Assembly: GCF_927312905.1 (NCBI RefSeq)
Contig: NZ_CAKMHQ010000011.1
Coordinates: forward strand, 1-34,525
Direction: 5' to 3'
DNA length: 34,525 nucleotides
Origin: Candidatus Nitrotoga sp. 1052
GTDB lineage: Bacteria > Pseudomonadota > Gammaproteobacteria > Burkholderiales > Gallionellaceae
Shown: positions 25,762-34,525 of the stretch, in pieces
Numbering within the stretch: position 1 is the stretch's first letter
Layout of the letters: each line of letters starts with the position of its first letter
Program-made: the position numbers and the translations under genes
The notes under the pieces: model-generated
Database searches by the model: none
What the model was told of the DNA's origin: nothing
The model's input: only the letters and a program-made list of their open reading frames with translations

Positions 25762-26721
25762 ATGAAATTTATGATTTCCGGGGCTGGCGGCTTTGTTGGT
25801 AAAGCACTCTGTGCTGAATTGTTCCGGCTAGGACAATCTGTAAGCGCGGCGGTGCGTTCAGGGAATTCATTGATTGAAAATACTGAAGTCATAGTCGTCG
25901 GCGCAATTGATAGTGAAACGAATTGGGCTGATGCATTACGCGATGTGGATGTAGTGATTCATCTTGCCGCACGAGTGCATGTAATGCGCGAGAGCGCTAC
26001 GGATCCATTGGCGGAGTATCTCAAGGTCAACCTGCACGGCACTTCAAATCTCGCTCGGCAGGCTGCTTGTTCTGGGGCGAAGCGGCTCGTCTACGTTAGT
26101 TCGATCAAGGTGAATGGTGAGCAGACTAGCGCAACTCAGTCATTTACAGAGTTGGATGAACCCAGTCCACAAGATTTTTACAGTGTCTCGAAATGGCAAG
26201 CCGAACAAGCGTTGTGGCGCATTGCCCAAGAAACCGGCTTGGAAATTGTTGTTGTGCGCCCTCCATTGGTTTATGGTCCGGGTGTGAAAGGCAACTTTGC
26301 ACAAATGCTGGCGGTGGCCGCCAAACATATCCCTTTGCCATTTGCTTCTGTGCATAACCGTCGCAGCCTGATTTATCTGGATAATTTGGTGGATGCCTTG
26401 ATAGCCTGCTCGACCCATCCTGTCGCCGCAGGCCAGACTTATTTGGTATGTGATGGTGAGGATGTTTCCACTCCGGATTTGTTGCGCCAGTTGCGCAATG
26501 CGATGGGATGTCCGGCGCACTTATTGCCGTTCCCGCCAAGCTGGTTAAAAATATTGGGAAAATTATCCGGCAAATCTGATCAAGTCGAACGTTTACTCGG
26601 CTCGTTGCAGGTCGATAGTGGTAAAATTCGCCGTGATTTAAACTGGGTCCCTCCTTATACCTTGCAACAGGGGCTGCAAGCGACTGCAGAATCGCACCGA
26701 CGCTTAGATAAAAAGAGTTAA
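25762..26721 (+). CDS. WbpV-like NDP-sugar 4-ketoreductase/epimerase (SDR)
   Basis: 319 residues from the ATG at 25762. The start MKFMISGAGGFVGKALCAEL has the extended-SDR Rossmann motif. VIHLAARVHVM, YVSSIKVNGE and FYSVSKWQAEQAL (Y-x-x-x-K) follow, then RPPLVYGPGVKGNF. This sequence type, placed directly before a WbpL-like transferase and a WbpM-like dehydratase, matches WbpV of Pseudomonas O-antigen loci, which reduces UDP-4-keto-6-deoxy-GlcNAc to UDP-QuiNAc or a related sugar. A UDP-GlcNAc/glucose 4-epimerase role is less likely. It is not RfbD. Confidence 0.8.
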   Translation: MKFMISGAGGFVGKALCAELFRLGQSVSAAVRSGNSLIENTEVIVVGAIDSETNWADALRDVDVVIHLAARVHVMRESATDPLAEYLKVNLHGTSNLARQAACSGAKRLVYVSSIKVNGEQTSATQSFTELDEPSPQDFYSVSKWQAEQALWRIAQETGLEIVVVRPPLVYGPGVKGNFAQMLAVAAKHIPLPFASVHNRRSLIYLDNLVDALIACSTHPVAAGQTYLVCDGEDVSTPDLLRQLRNAMGCPAHLLPFPPSWLKILGKLSGKSDQVERLLGSLQVDSGKIRRDLNWVPPYTLQQGLQATAESHRRLDKKS

Positions 26722-26872
26722 TAAATTTGCTATTTATGCTGTAATTCATTGCTTTTAATAAAGCATACCAATTTAGCCGAGGATTTGTTAAGCAATTTTC
26801 CATACGGTAACTACCTCGCATGAAAGTGGATTGCGCGGAAATTATTAATGTTGTTTTAGAGTAAAAGTCTCC

Positions 26873-27853
26873 ATGTCGCATTACGCCCCCCTGATTGCAG
26901 CTCTAATCACCATGTTGGTGATCACTATTATCGTATTCAGCAAAGCAGGTAAAAAAATTCAAGATATCCCCAATGAGCGCTCATTGCATGAGGAGCCGAT
27001 TCCGCGCATTGGCGGGGTTGGGTTGATGGCAGGTCTACTGTCCGCCTGGGCATTGATGGTGATGTCATTAGCTTGGTGGGTGGTATTGCCCATGATTTTA
27101 CTGTTCGCTGTATCTTTGCTAGATGACGTGCGCGGCCTGCCAGTACGACAACGCTTGTTGGCGCACATCGCTGCTGCTGCAATTCTGGTGTTCGGCTCCG
27201 GCTTGCTGGCGCAGGGTGTTGCGCTGGCTTTACTCGTGTTGCTGTGCGTAGTTTGGATGACCAATCTATTCAATTTTATGGATGGATCGGATGGTTTGGC
27301 TGGAGGTATGACATTTTTCGGTTTCACGATGTATGGCGTAGCAGCACTGATGCATGGCGCTGATACTCAGGCCATGCTAAATTTCTCAATAGGTGCCGCT
27401 GGCTTGGGATTGCTTTATTACAATTTTTATCCGGCTCAAGTATTTATGGGTGATGCAGGATCCATTCCTCTTGGTTTTTTATCTGCCGCGATGGGGTTGT
27501 GGGGCTGGCAACTGGGGCTATGGCCTGGATGGTTTCCGTTGCTGGTATTCTCTCCTTTCATCATAGATGCCAGTGTCACTTTGCTGAAACGTATGTTGCG
27601 TCGTGAAAAAATCTCTCAAGCACATCGCGAACATTATTACCAACGCTTGGTGCAGATTGGTTGGGGACATCGTAATGTCGCATTAGTTGAATATATTTTG
27701 ATGTTCGCGGTGGGCGCATCTGCCATTTGGTGTTTGCGTCAATCCACTGAATGGCCATGGCTTCTGTTCCTGATATGGGGGGGGGTGTATGCGGGGTTAA
27801 TGCTGATTTTGGATAATCGCTGGAAAGCATTTCAGCGAAGCCAGCGTGGCTAA
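26873..27853 (+). CDS. WbpL/WecA-type undecaprenyl-phosphate HexNAc-1-phosphate transferase
   Basis: 326 residues, about ten membrane segments. Family signatures are IQDIPNERSLHEEPIPRIGG, the acidic LLDDVRGLPVRQR, NLFNFMDGSDGLAGG, YPAQVFMGDAGSIPLGF and the late cytoplasmic HREHYYQRLVQIGWGH. It loads the first N-acetylated sugar 1-phosphate of the repeat unit onto undecaprenyl phosphate. The sugar is probably the WbpM/WbpV product. It follows the WbpV-like gene after 151 bases and overlaps the WbpM-like gene by 8 bases. Confidence 0.92.
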   Translation: MSHYAPLIAALITMLVITIIVFSKAGKKIQDIPNERSLHEEPIPRIGGVGLMAGLLSAWALMVMSLAWWVVLPMILLFAVSLLDDVRGLPVRQRLLAHIAAAAILVFGSGLLAQGVALALLVLLCVVWMTNLFNFMDGSDGLAGGMTFFGFTMYGVAALMHGADTQAMLNFSIGAAGLGLLYYNFYPAQVFMGDAGSIPLGFLSAAMGLWGWQLGLWPGWFPLLVFSPFIIDASVTLLKRMLRREKISQAHREHYYQRLVQIGWGHRNVALVEYILMFAVGASAIWCLRQSTEWPWLLFLIWGGVYAGLMLILDNRWKAFQRSQRG

Positions 27854-29693
27854 ATTAGATTTGCGTACTCTGCTGGCCATGCTGCATGATTTTGTGGCGG
27901 CCGCATTTGCCTGGAGCTTGGCTTATCTGTTGCGCTTCAATTTCGAGCCACCACCGCATTTTATTGATGAGATGCTGCATACCTTGGTCTGGGTAGTACC
28001 CTTGCAAAGTATTATTTGCTGGCGCTTTGGTTTGTATCGTGGCCTATGGCGCTATGCCAGTGTAACTGACTTGCGCCGAATTTTTTTGGCGGTGTTGACG
28101 GCTGCTGCGCTGATTCCCTTCGTGTTGTGGATGTTTCGTATCAGTGCTGTAATACCTCGCTCGGTACTGGTGATTAATCCTGCGTTATTGCTACTTTTAA
28201 TGGGCGGGAGCCGATTCATTTATCGTCTCTGGAAAGAGCATGGTTTTTATCGCAATCTAAAATTAAATTTAGAGCCAGTGCTGGTGCTAGGAGCAAGCGA
28301 TGCAGCTGTAGGCTTGTCCAAGGAACTGGCACGCAGCCGCGATTGGCGGCTGGTGGGTTTTCTGGACGATAATGTGGATAAACATGGGCGTATCCTCAAT
28401 GGGATCAAGGTGCTGGGCGCGCTGGATAGCCTGCCGCAATGGACGGAACGCATGAATGTAAAACAAGCCATTATTGCCATGCCATCGGCCTCGCACCAAG
28501 TGCGCAAGCGTGCGATTGAGATTTGTAATCAGGCCAGAGTCAAGGTGCTGACGGTACCGTCATTCGATGACCTTTTAAGTGGACGTGTTGCCATTTCGCA
28601 ATTGCGTGCCGTGGAGCTGGACGATCTGTTGGGACGTGATCCGGTTCAATTAGATGCGGCCGGGTTGCATGAATTATTCACCAGCAAAACCGTGCTGGTA
28701 ACCGGTGCCGGTGGGTCCATCGGCTCTGAATTATGTCGCCAGATCATAAACTTCAAGCCACGTACTTTAGTGATGTTCGAGTTGAGTGAATTTGCACTGT
28801 ATAACATGGAACAGGAGCTGGCCGCGAAATTCGATGGCGTCGACATTGTCTGCCTGATTGGTGATGTGCGTGATGCTGCCCGTCTTGATCAAGTTTTTTC
28901 TGAGTATAAGCCTGCGGTGGTTTTTCACGCAGCCGCATACAAGCATGTCCCCCTCATGGAGCAGCATAACGCTTGGCAGGCGATACGCAATAACGTGCTG
29001 GGTACATGGTCGGTCGCCACTGCTGCACAGCGTCATGGGGTAGCGAAATTTGTATTGATTTCTACCGACAAAGCGGTCAACCCAACCAATGTGATGGGAG
29101 CGAGTAAACGTCTGGCAGAAATGGTATGTCAGGGATTGCAGCAGTCTAGTGGAACGCGCTTCATTATGGTGCGTTTCGGCAATGTCTTGGGCAGCACCGG
29201 TAGCGTCATTCCAAAATTCCGCGAACAGATTGCGAAGGGTGGGCCGATTACTGTCACACATCCAGACATTACACGCTATTTCATGTCGATTCCGGAGGCT
29301 GCACAATTAGTATTGCAGGCCAGTTTAATGGGCAAAGGTGGAGAAATATTTGTATTGGACATGGGCGACCCAGTAAAAATTGTTGATCTGGCGAATGACC
29401 TTATTCGTCTTTCCGGCCTAAGCAAGGATGATATTCGGATTGAATTCACTGGCCTGCGCTTGGGTGAAAAACTGTACGAGGAGCTGCTGGCCGACAACGA
29501 GCATACTTTGCCCACCCCTCATATAAAACTGCGCATCGCACAAGCGTGTGAAGTGGACGCCGCATGGCTGGGAAATTTATTAATTTGGTTTAGCGCGCAC
29601 GCTACGCAGGACGACGCAGAAGTTAAACGTGCCTTGACACAATGGATACCGGAATACTGTCCAGATTCTAATGGCGTTAAGAAGCCAAGATGA
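27846..29693 (+). CDS. wbpM: WbpM/CapD-type UDP-GlcNAc 4,6-dehydratase
   Basis: 615 residues from a GTG start overlapping the previous gene by 8 bases. Four N-terminal membrane segments (about residues 10-125) lead into a CoA-binding-like Rossmann region (VLVLGASDAAVGLSKELA), then the catalytic SDR domain with TGAGGSIGSELCRQI, STDKAVNPTNVMGASKR and FGNVLGSTGSVIPKF. The usual catalytic Tyr is Met (NVMGASK), the S-M-K arrangement characteristic of WbpM-type enzymes. It makes UDP-4-keto-6-deoxy-GlcNAc at the inner membrane. It is the last gene of the polysaccharide locus. Confidence 0.93.
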   Translation: MAKLDLRTLLAMLHDFVAAAFAWSLAYLLRFNFEPPPHFIDEMLHTLVWVVPLQSIICWRFGLYRGLWRYASVTDLRRIFLAVLTAAALIPFVLWMFRISAVIPRSVLVINPALLLLLMGGSRFIYRLWKEHGFYRNLKLNLEPVLVLGASDAAVGLSKELARSRDWRLVGFLDDNVDKHGRILNGIKVLGALDSLPQWTERMNVKQAIIAMPSASHQVRKRAIEICNQARVKVLTVPSFDDLLSGRVAISQLRAVELDDLLGRDPVQLDAAGLHELFTSKTVLVTGAGGSIGSELCRQIINFKPRTLVMFELSEFALYNMEQELAAKFDGVDIVCLIGDVRDAARLDQVFSEYKPAVVFHAAAYKHVPLMEQHNAWQAIRNNVLGTWSVATAAQRHGVAKFVLISTDKAVNPTNVMGASKRLAEMVCQGLQQSSGTRFIMVRFGNVLGSTGSVIPKFREQIAKGGPITVTHPDITRYFMSIPEAAQLVLQASLMGKGGEIFVLDMGDPVKIVDLANDLIRLSGLSKDDIRIEFTGLRLGEKLYEELLADNEHTLPTPHIKLRIAQACEVDAAWLGNLLIWFSAHATQDDAEVKRALTQWIPEYCPDSNGVKKPR

Positions 29694-29800
29694 TACTAAA
29701 TGCATCGCGCCGCAAATTTACTGCATATATATTCGGCATATAATTCCCAGAGCTTATATTCATAATGCACAGGAAATCCAAAACTGACTGATTGCAAATA

Positions 29801-30622
29801 ATGGCAACCTACGCGGTAGGCGACATACAGGGATGCTACACCGAGCTTTTGCGGTTGCTGGAGCAAATATGCTTTGACCCTGCAATAGATAGGCTATGGC
29901 TGGTGGGTGATTTGGTTAACCGCGGGCCCGATTCGGTGAACGTACTGCGTTTGATAAAATCGTTAGGAAATGCCGCCATCACCGTGCTGGGCAACCATGA
30001 TCTACACTTGCTTGCAGTGGCTGAGGGCGCTGCTAAATTACACCGCTGCGACACGCTGCATGACATTCTTGGCGCGCCCGACCGAGACGAACTTCTGACG
30101 TGGCTACGTGCGCAGCGTCTGCTGTATGTGGAGGGTAATTTTGTGTTGGTACATGCCGGCTTGCTACCGAGCTGGACAGTGAGCCAGGCACAGCAGTTGG
30201 CGCATGAAGCAGAAGCCGCATTAACGGGTCAGCACTACCACGATTTTCTTGTGCACATGTATGGCAACCATCCTGACCATTGGGAAGAAGACCTCAGCGG
30301 TTACGAGCGTCTGCGGGTCATCACCAATGCCTGCACGCGCATGCGCGTTTGCACCCTGAGCGGTGAAATGGAGTTCAAATTTAAGGGTAAGGTTCACAAT
30401 GCGCCTGAGGGATACATGCCGTGGTTTGATGTGCCAGGTCGCGCCAGCGCCAATGCCACAGTGGTGTGCGGACATTGGTCGGCACTGGGGTTGAAAGTTA
30501 CCCCTCGAGTCATTGCGCTTGATACTGGTTGTTTGTGGGGTGGCGCGCTTTCCGCCATCCGTCTCGAAGACCGCGAACTGTTTCAGGTACCATGTGTACC
30601 CAAACCGATGGCAAAGCTGTGA
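29801..30622 (+). CDS. apaH: Symmetrical bis(5'-nucleosyl)-tetraphosphatase
   Basis: 273 residues from the ATG at 29801 ([20 protein letters not shown]). The calcineurin-type metallophosphoesterase motifs are clear: [31 protein letters not shown] and VHAGLLPSW, then a C-terminal CGHWSALG. It hydrolyses Ap4A to two ADP in the cytoplasm, and in Enterobacteria also removes NpnN RNA caps. The length is typical. It is a separate housekeeping unit, unrelated to the polysaccharide genes. Confidence 0.95.
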   Translation: MATYAVGDIQGCYTELLRLLEQICFDPAIDRLWLVGDLVNRGPDSVNVLRLIKSLGNAAITVLGNHDLHLLAVAEGAAKLHRCDTLHDILGAPDRDELLTWLRAQRLLYVEGNFVLVHAGLLPSWTVSQAQQLAHEAEAALTGQHYHDFLVHMYGNHPDHWEEDLSGYERLRVITNACTRMRVCTLSGEMEFKFKGKVHNAPEGYMPWFDVPGRASANATVVCGHWSALGLKVTPRVIALDTGCLWGGALSAIRLEDRELFQVPCVPKPMAKL

Positions 30623-30768
30623 CCGTAATTTTAATTGTTATTGCTTAAAGTTGGGTCCTTGAGAAAGCTTCAGAGATAGTTTTAAAATTGTCGAACTATC
30701 TATAGCGGCCTAATTTGCAGTGGTTGATCTTCAACCGTGGCTCGCTGATTATCTGAAGAGTTGAAAGC

Positions 30769-30790
30769 GACATTTTCAATGTCTTTTTTT
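30769..30790 (+). terminator. Weak intrinsic terminator candidate after apaH
   Basis: GACATT-TTC-AATGTC forms a short AT-rich stem immediately followed by seven T. It lies 147 bases after the apaH stop. Another inverted repeat, GATAGTT/AACTATC (30675-30700), lies before it. The stem is short, so efficiency is uncertain. Confidence 0.45.
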
Positions 30791-30892
30791 GAAACAAAAA
30801 GAGCCATTAATGCAATTAATTAACATAAAAATCAAATTGATAACAAATTTTCATGGTGTCTGTTATGATGGCTACCATTAAAATAACAGACA

Positions 30893-31252
30893 GGGGGAGC
30901 GGGGTTTTACTCCGCCCTATGAATAGCAGTAGTGATCGTTTGCTTGCATATATATCTTCCACTGAAATTAGTAAAGGCATAATAAACGGGGAGAAGTCCT
31001 TATCAGAGAACTTATTTTGTTATCTGCTCTCCCGTCTTTTCTCCTTACGAATCACCATCGCCCTTTGGCTGTGCGGAAAAGAACGTAGAGGGGGTATTTG
31101 TTTACTGTCATCGGTAATTCCCGAGACAATAGCAAACCCAATAACTCGGGCGTTGTGTTTCCGCCCACCTCTCATTTGGCAATACCTCAGCCAAGGCAGC
31201 AGTTCCGTTATTTGCATGTTATTTTCTCACCACCATTCTTTCGAATAATCTC
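30893..31252 (+). promoter_or_regulatory. Long, possibly structured leader of the CorC/HlyC-type gene
   Basis: The stretch has three separate hairpins. The first is GCGGGG/CTCCGC (30899-30915). The second is a long one: an outer stem ACGGGGAGA/TCTCCCGT and an inner stem CAGAGAAC/GTTATCTG with one mismatch (30986-31035), directly followed by CTTTT and so terminator-like. The third is CCCGAG/CTCGGG (31120-31150). A 131-codon open frame across it (30853-31248) does not look like protein. This could be a metal- or signal-sensing leader, but I do not recognise a known riboswitch class. Confidence 0.4.
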
Positions 31253-32590
31253 ATGGATATACTGGTCCTGATAACCCTGATTTTGCTAAATGGGATCTTC
31301 GCCATGTCGGAGATCGCCCTCGTGACCGCCCGGCATGCTCGTCTAGCGCGTCTTGCGGCAGACGGCGACACCTCGGCAGAAGTGGCGATGCGTCTGGGCG
31401 AGGATCCAACTCGTTTCCTTTCCGCCATCCAGATCGGAATCACCTCAATCGGCATCCTGAACGGTATCGTCGGCGAGGCGGTATTTGCTGCCCCCTTCGC
31501 AACATGGCTGCAAACGCTCGGCGTTGATCAGCGCCCAAGCGAGCTCGGCGCAACCGCCTTGGTAGTCGTGGTGATTACCTATCTATCCATTGTTGTCGGC
31601 GAACTAGTACCCAAACGCATCGCTCAATTTAACCCGGAAGGGATTGCGCGCCTAGTGGCAAGACCCATTCACATCTTGGCATTAATTACGCATCCGTTCG
31701 TGCGATTGCTGTCGGTATCTACTGATGCTCTCCTGAGAATGATGGGAAAGAGCCAGCAAGTGGAGCCTAGCGTAACGGAAGAGGAAATTCACGCAATGCT
31801 GGAAGAAGGTTCCGAAGCCGGGATCATTGAGCAGCACGAACATGATATGGTTCGCAACGTTTTCCGCCTGGATGAACGACAAGTTGGTTCCCTCATGATC
31901 CCCCGAGCGGATATAGAATATCTGGATATCAACCAGCCATTGGAGGCCAATCTCTTACGCATAGCGCAATCCGATCATTCGCGCTTTCCGGTTTGCCGGG
32001 GTAGCTTGAGCGACCTGCTGGGAGTGACTTCCTTTAAGCAACTGTTCAATCAGACCATTAATGGCGGACGCCCCGATCTGACCGCACAGCTGCATCCATG
32101 CGTTTTTGTGACCGAATCGTTGACCGGATTGGAACTCCTGGCACAATTCCAAGGGTCGGACACCCACATGGTTTTCGTCATAGATGAGTATGGTGAAGTC
32201 CAGGGCTTGGTCACCCTGCAGGATGTATTGGAAGCGGTTACCGGCGAGTTCATACCGCCTGATAATGAGGATCGTTGGGCGGTACAGCGCGAAGACGGTT
32301 CGTGGTTACTGGACGGAATGATTCCAGTGCCCGAATTGAAGGATCAATTAGAGTTGAAGTCTGTCCCTGAAGAAGACAAGGGCCGATACCACACACTTAG
32401 CGGCATGGTGATGTGGCTGCTTGGGCGGCTACCTAAGGTGGCTGACGTCGTGGTGTGGGAACAATGGCGGCTGGAGGTTGTAGATCTGGACGGTAAACGG
32501 ATTGACAAGGTACTCGCAAGCCGTTTGTCAGAACCAGCTCAGGTTTCGGACGCTAGCGAAGTGCCCCCGCAGACAGAGCAAACGGATTAA
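31253..32590 (+). CDS. CNNM/CBS/CorC_HlyC membrane protein (hemolysin family)
   Basis: 445 residues. An N-terminal CNNM (DUF21) membrane domain (about 1-180) starts ILVLITLILLNGIFAMSEIAL and contains VVGELVPKRIAQFNPE. A cytoplasmic CBS pair follows (about 205-330; RVGSLMIPRADI-like entry and FVIDEYGEVQGLVTLQDVLE). A C-terminal CorC_HlyC transporter-associated domain ends near DGKRIDKV. Such proteins are linked to Mg2+/Co2+ homeostasis or Na+/Mg2+ exchange; 'hemolysin' is a historical name. No clear ribosome site precedes the ATG, and a long leader lies upstream. Confidence 0.9.
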   Translation: MDILVLITLILLNGIFAMSEIALVTARHARLARLAADGDTSAEVAMRLGEDPTRFLSAIQIGITSIGILNGIVGEAVFAAPFATWLQTLGVDQRPSELGATALVVVVITYLSIVVGELVPKRIAQFNPEGIARLVARPIHILALITHPFVRLLSVSTDALLRMMGKSQQVEPSVTEEEIHAMLEEGSEAGIIEQHEHDMVRNVFRLDERQVGSLMIPRADIEYLDINQPLEANLLRIAQSDHSRFPVCRGSLSDLLGVTSFKQLFNQTINGGRPDLTAQLHPCVFVTESLTGLELLAQFQGSDTHMVFVIDEYGEVQGLVTLQDVLEAVTGEFIPPDNEDRWAVQREDGSWLLDGMIPVPELKDQLELKSVPEEDKGRYHTLSGMVMWLLGRLPKVADVVVWEQWRLEVVDLDGKRIDKVLASRLSEPAQVSDASEVPPQTEQTD

Positions 32591-32652
32591 AGAGCTTGTT
32601 TTAATTATTAGGCGTTATAGCCTTGACGCTTGCTGGTTAATAAATTTTTGTT

Positions 32653-32678
32653 TATATGATAAAACGTAAAATCATATA
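32653..32678. promoter_or_regulatory. Palindromic operator-like site before trpG
   Basis: TATATGAT and ATCATATA form a perfect inverted repeat with a 10-base spacer, 14 bases before the trpG ATG. It overlaps a plausible -10 (TTATAT) paired with TTGCTG about 16 bases upstream (32630-32635). The spacing of half-sites about 18 bases centre to centre suits a dimeric repressor. The regulator is unknown. Confidence 0.45.
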
Positions 32679-32691
32679 GTTAGGTATAATT

Positions 32692-33261
32692 ATGTTGCTA
32701 ATGATAGACAACTACGACTCCTTCACCTACAACTTGGTGCAGTATTTCGCCGAGCTAGGCGCAGATGTGGTTGTGCATCGCAATGACGAGATTACACTGG
32801 AGCAAATTGAGGCACTACAACCGCAATATATCGTGGTTTCACCGGGGCCATGCACGCCCAACGAAGCTGGAATTTCGGTCGCCACCATTCAGCGCTTCGC
32901 CGGACGCATCCCCCTTCTTGGTGTGTGCCTCGGCCATCAGAGCATTGGTCAGTCATTCGGTGGAAAAATTGTTCACGCCAAACAGCTAATGCACGGCAAA
33001 ACCTCGGCCATCTTTCACAACAACAGTAGCGTTTTCCGCGGTCTGCCTAACCCATTCACCGCTACACGCTACCATTCGCTGGTGATTGAGCGCGCCACGC
33101 TGCCCGACTGTCTGGAAATTACCGCATGGACTGAGGACGGCGAAATCATGGGAGTGCGTCACAAAACGATGGCGGTAGAAGGGGTGCAATTTCATCCGGA
33201 ATCCATACTCACTGAATATGGTCACGAGTTACTTGCTAACTTTTTGCACGGTGAACGCTAA
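32692..33261 (+). CDS. trpG: Anthranilate synthase glutamine amidotransferase subunit
   Basis: 189 residues. A class I glutamine amidotransferase: [31 protein letters not shown], the nucleophile Cys in [12 protein letters not shown], and the His-Glu pair in [14 protein letters not shown]. It supplies ammonia to TrpE (or PabB, since such subunits are often shared) for anthranilate synthesis. Its stop overlaps the trpD start by one base, indicating a trpGD operon. trpE is not upstream here, where the CorC/HlyC-type gene lies instead. Confidence 0.93.
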   Translation: MLLMIDNYDSFTYNLVQYFAELGADVVVHRNDEITLEQIEALQPQYIVVSPGPCTPNEAGISVATIQRFAGRIPLLGVCLGHQSIGQSFGGKIVHAKQLMHGKTSAIFHNNSSVFRGLPNPFTATRYHSLVIERATLPDCLEITAWTEDGEIMGVRHKTMAVEGVQFHPESILTEYGHELLANFLHGER

Positions 33262-34274
33262 TGAACTATGCCAGCCTGCTTAATCGCCTGCTTAATCGTG
33301 AAGACTTGCCGCATGACGATATGCACGAGTTGATGCGGAACATTATGGGAGGACAGCTTACTCCCGCTCAAATCGCAGCAGTTTTGGTCGCGTTACACAT
33401 GAAGGGAGAGACTGTCAGTGAGATTGCGGCGGCAGCGCAGGTAATGCGCGATTTGTCGATCAAAGTGACGGTGCAGGATGATAGACATTTGGTTGATACC
33501 TGCGGCACTGGCGGTGATGGTGCGCAGACCTTTAACATTTCCACTGCCAGCGCGCTAGTAGCGGCGGCAGCGGGAGCGCGCGTAGCCAAACATGGTGGAC
33601 GTTCAGTTTCCAGCACCTGTGGCAGCGCCGATATCCTGGAAAAGCTTGGCGTCAATGTCAACCTTACGCCGCAACAAGTGGCGCACAGTGTGCAGGAACT
33701 TGGTGTGGGCTTCATGTTTGCGCCCAATCATCACAGCGCGATGAAATACGCTGCACCAGTGCGGCGCGAACTCGGCGTGCGCACGCTCTTCAACCTGCTG
33801 GGCCCGCTTACCAACCCGGCCGGCGCACAGAATCAAGTAATGGGCGTATTTCAGCAGGATCTGACGGTGAAATTGGCGCGCGTACTGCAGCAGCTCGGTA
33901 GTCGGCACGTGTTGGTAGTGCATGGAGTAGATGGTATGGATGAAATTTCCATCAGCGGACCAACTTATATTGCGGAACTGAAGGATGGTACGGTACTCGA
34001 ATACTTGGTGCAACCGCAAGATTTCGATTTACACGCAGCGCCGCTGGATAGCATACGCGTTGCCAATGCCGATGAGGCGCGCACGATATTGTTGTCGGTG
34101 CTGGATAACCAGCCCGGTCCCGCACGTGACATCGTGCAGCTTAACGCTGGTGCGGCCATTTATGTGGCGGGGCTGACTGCAACGCTACAAGAGGGTGTAA
34201 AAAAGGCCAAGGAAGTTATCGCCAGCGGCGCGGCGAAAAATAAGCTGGAAGCGCTTGCCCATATTCATATTTGA
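33261..34274 (+). CDS. trpD: Anthranilate phosphoribosyltransferase
   Basis: 337 residues, standard length. Signatures are DTCGTGGDGAQTFNIST for PRPP binding, AAGARVAKHGGRSVSSTCGS, the NHHSAMKYAAPVRRELG helix and FNLLGPLTNPAGA. It converts anthranilate and PRPP to phosphoribosylanthranilate, the second step of tryptophan synthesis. The ATG overlaps the trpG stop (TAATG), so translation is coupled. trpC, which often follows in betaproteobacteria, is not seen in the 251 bases that remain. Confidence 0.96.
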   Translation: MNYASLLNRLLNREDLPHDDMHELMRNIMGGQLTPAQIAAVLVALHMKGETVSEIAAAAQVMRDLSIKVTVQDDRHLVDTCGTGGDGAQTFNISTASALVAAAAGARVAKHGGRSVSSTCGSADILEKLGVNVNLTPQQVAHSVQELGVGFMFAPNHHSAMKYAAPVRRELGVRTLFNLLGPLTNPAGAQNQVMGVFQQDLTVKLARVLQQLGSRHVLVVHGVDGMDEISISGPTYIAELKDGTVLEYLVQPQDFDLHAAPLDSIRVANADEARTILLSVLDNQPGPARDIVQLNAGAAIYVAGLTATLQEGVKKAKEVIASGAAKNKLEALAHIHI

Positions 34275-34281
34275 GACTGTG

Positions 34282-34317
34282 GAAAACCATTTTTTCGGGT
34301 GGGTGTAAATGGTTTTC
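34282..34317. repeat. Strong inverted repeat after trpD
   Basis: GAAAACCATTT and AAATGGTTTTC form a perfect 11-base stem with a 14-base loop, 8 bases after the trpD stop. No T-run follows on either strand, so it may stabilise the trpGD transcript end or terminate weakly. The rest of 34318-34525 shows no supportable gene. Confidence 0.6.
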
Positions 34318-34525
34318 GCCGAACGTGCCTGTTCCCATCCCGATTAATTCCATAGCTTCTACTTTATCAATAAAAATTGGCTTTGCGTCGCCTGTGGTAA
34401 ATCTGTAGTGGTTGAAAGTAATGTTCCAACAGCATCGATCAACGCTCTGTTTTCGGGATGCTTCTTAATATGGCGGATTCAACTCTGAAGTGCAACTTTT
34501 GTAAGTGAATTTAGGTGGCGAGCTG

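Noticed and set aside
25762-26721. rfbD (dTDP-4-dehydrorhamnose reductase)
   Set aside because: Motifs and position beside WbpL/WbpM-like genes fit WbpV-type SDRs better than RmlD.
30853-31248. 131-codon open frame before the CorC/HlyC-type gene
   Set aside because: Its composition is not protein-like, it has no ribosome site or family motif, and it lies across several hairpins; treated as leader RNA.
34318-34525. Minus-strand end reading ARHLNSLTKVALQS then stop, possibly a transposase C-terminus
   Set aside because: Only about 14 codons are in the window and the likeness to insertion-sequence ends is too weak to call.

Overview
The window looks like a chromosomal segment of a betaproteobacterium, probably in or near the Nitrosomonadales/Gallionellaceae. 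This is inferred from moderate GC, proteobacterial-type waaA, apaH, ugd and trpG-trpD, and a Pseudomonas-like wbpV/wbpL/wbpM cassette. No rRNA or other marker fixes the species.

Layout: (1) 130-2817 (+) holds a tight two-gene unit: a DUF2278 protein with a lamin-tail-like C-terminus and a phospholipase D-like protein. (2) 2935-7832 (-) is the most unusual part, a compact nine-gene unit resembling a RiPP (ribosomally made, post-translationally modified peptide) locus. It encodes a small subtilisin-like (S8) protease, a 72-residue cysteine-motif protein, a PatG-like protein, and six precursor-like peptides. The six share a start of the form M-N-x-P-G-F-x-A-E-x-S and then diverge into unrelated, cysteine-containing C-termini. 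No YcaO, radical-SAM or lanthionine synthetase gene is visible. (3) 7987-9007 holds decayed insertion sequences (an IS630 tail and a frameshifted IS1380-like gene). (4) 9008-10261 (-) is a lone MBL-fold (metallo-beta-lactamase) protein with a degraded metal motif.

(5) 10487-29693 is a large surface-polysaccharide (O-antigen/exopolysaccharide) locus. The minus half has rfbB-rfbA-rfbC (dTDP-sugar synthesis, without rfbD), waaA (Kdo transferase) and manC. The plus half has ugd, a Wzx-like flippase, an FkbM-like methyltransferase-fold protein, three family 2 glycosyltransferases, a gmd-like dehydratase, a sugar C-methyltransferase, and a wbpV-wbpL-wbpM type cassette. Together these suggest a repeat unit started by a UDP-QuiNAc/FucNAc-type sugar on undecaprenyl phosphate, extended with dTDP-, GDP- and possibly branched C-methylated sugars, and flipped by Wzx. 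No Wzy polymerase was recognised. A decayed N-terminal gmd fragment lies between manC and ugd.

(6) 29801-34274 (+) is housekeeping: apaH, a CorC/HlyC-type membrane protein behind a long, possibly structured leader, then trpG-trpD. The last 250 bases hold a strong inverted repeat and no confident gene.
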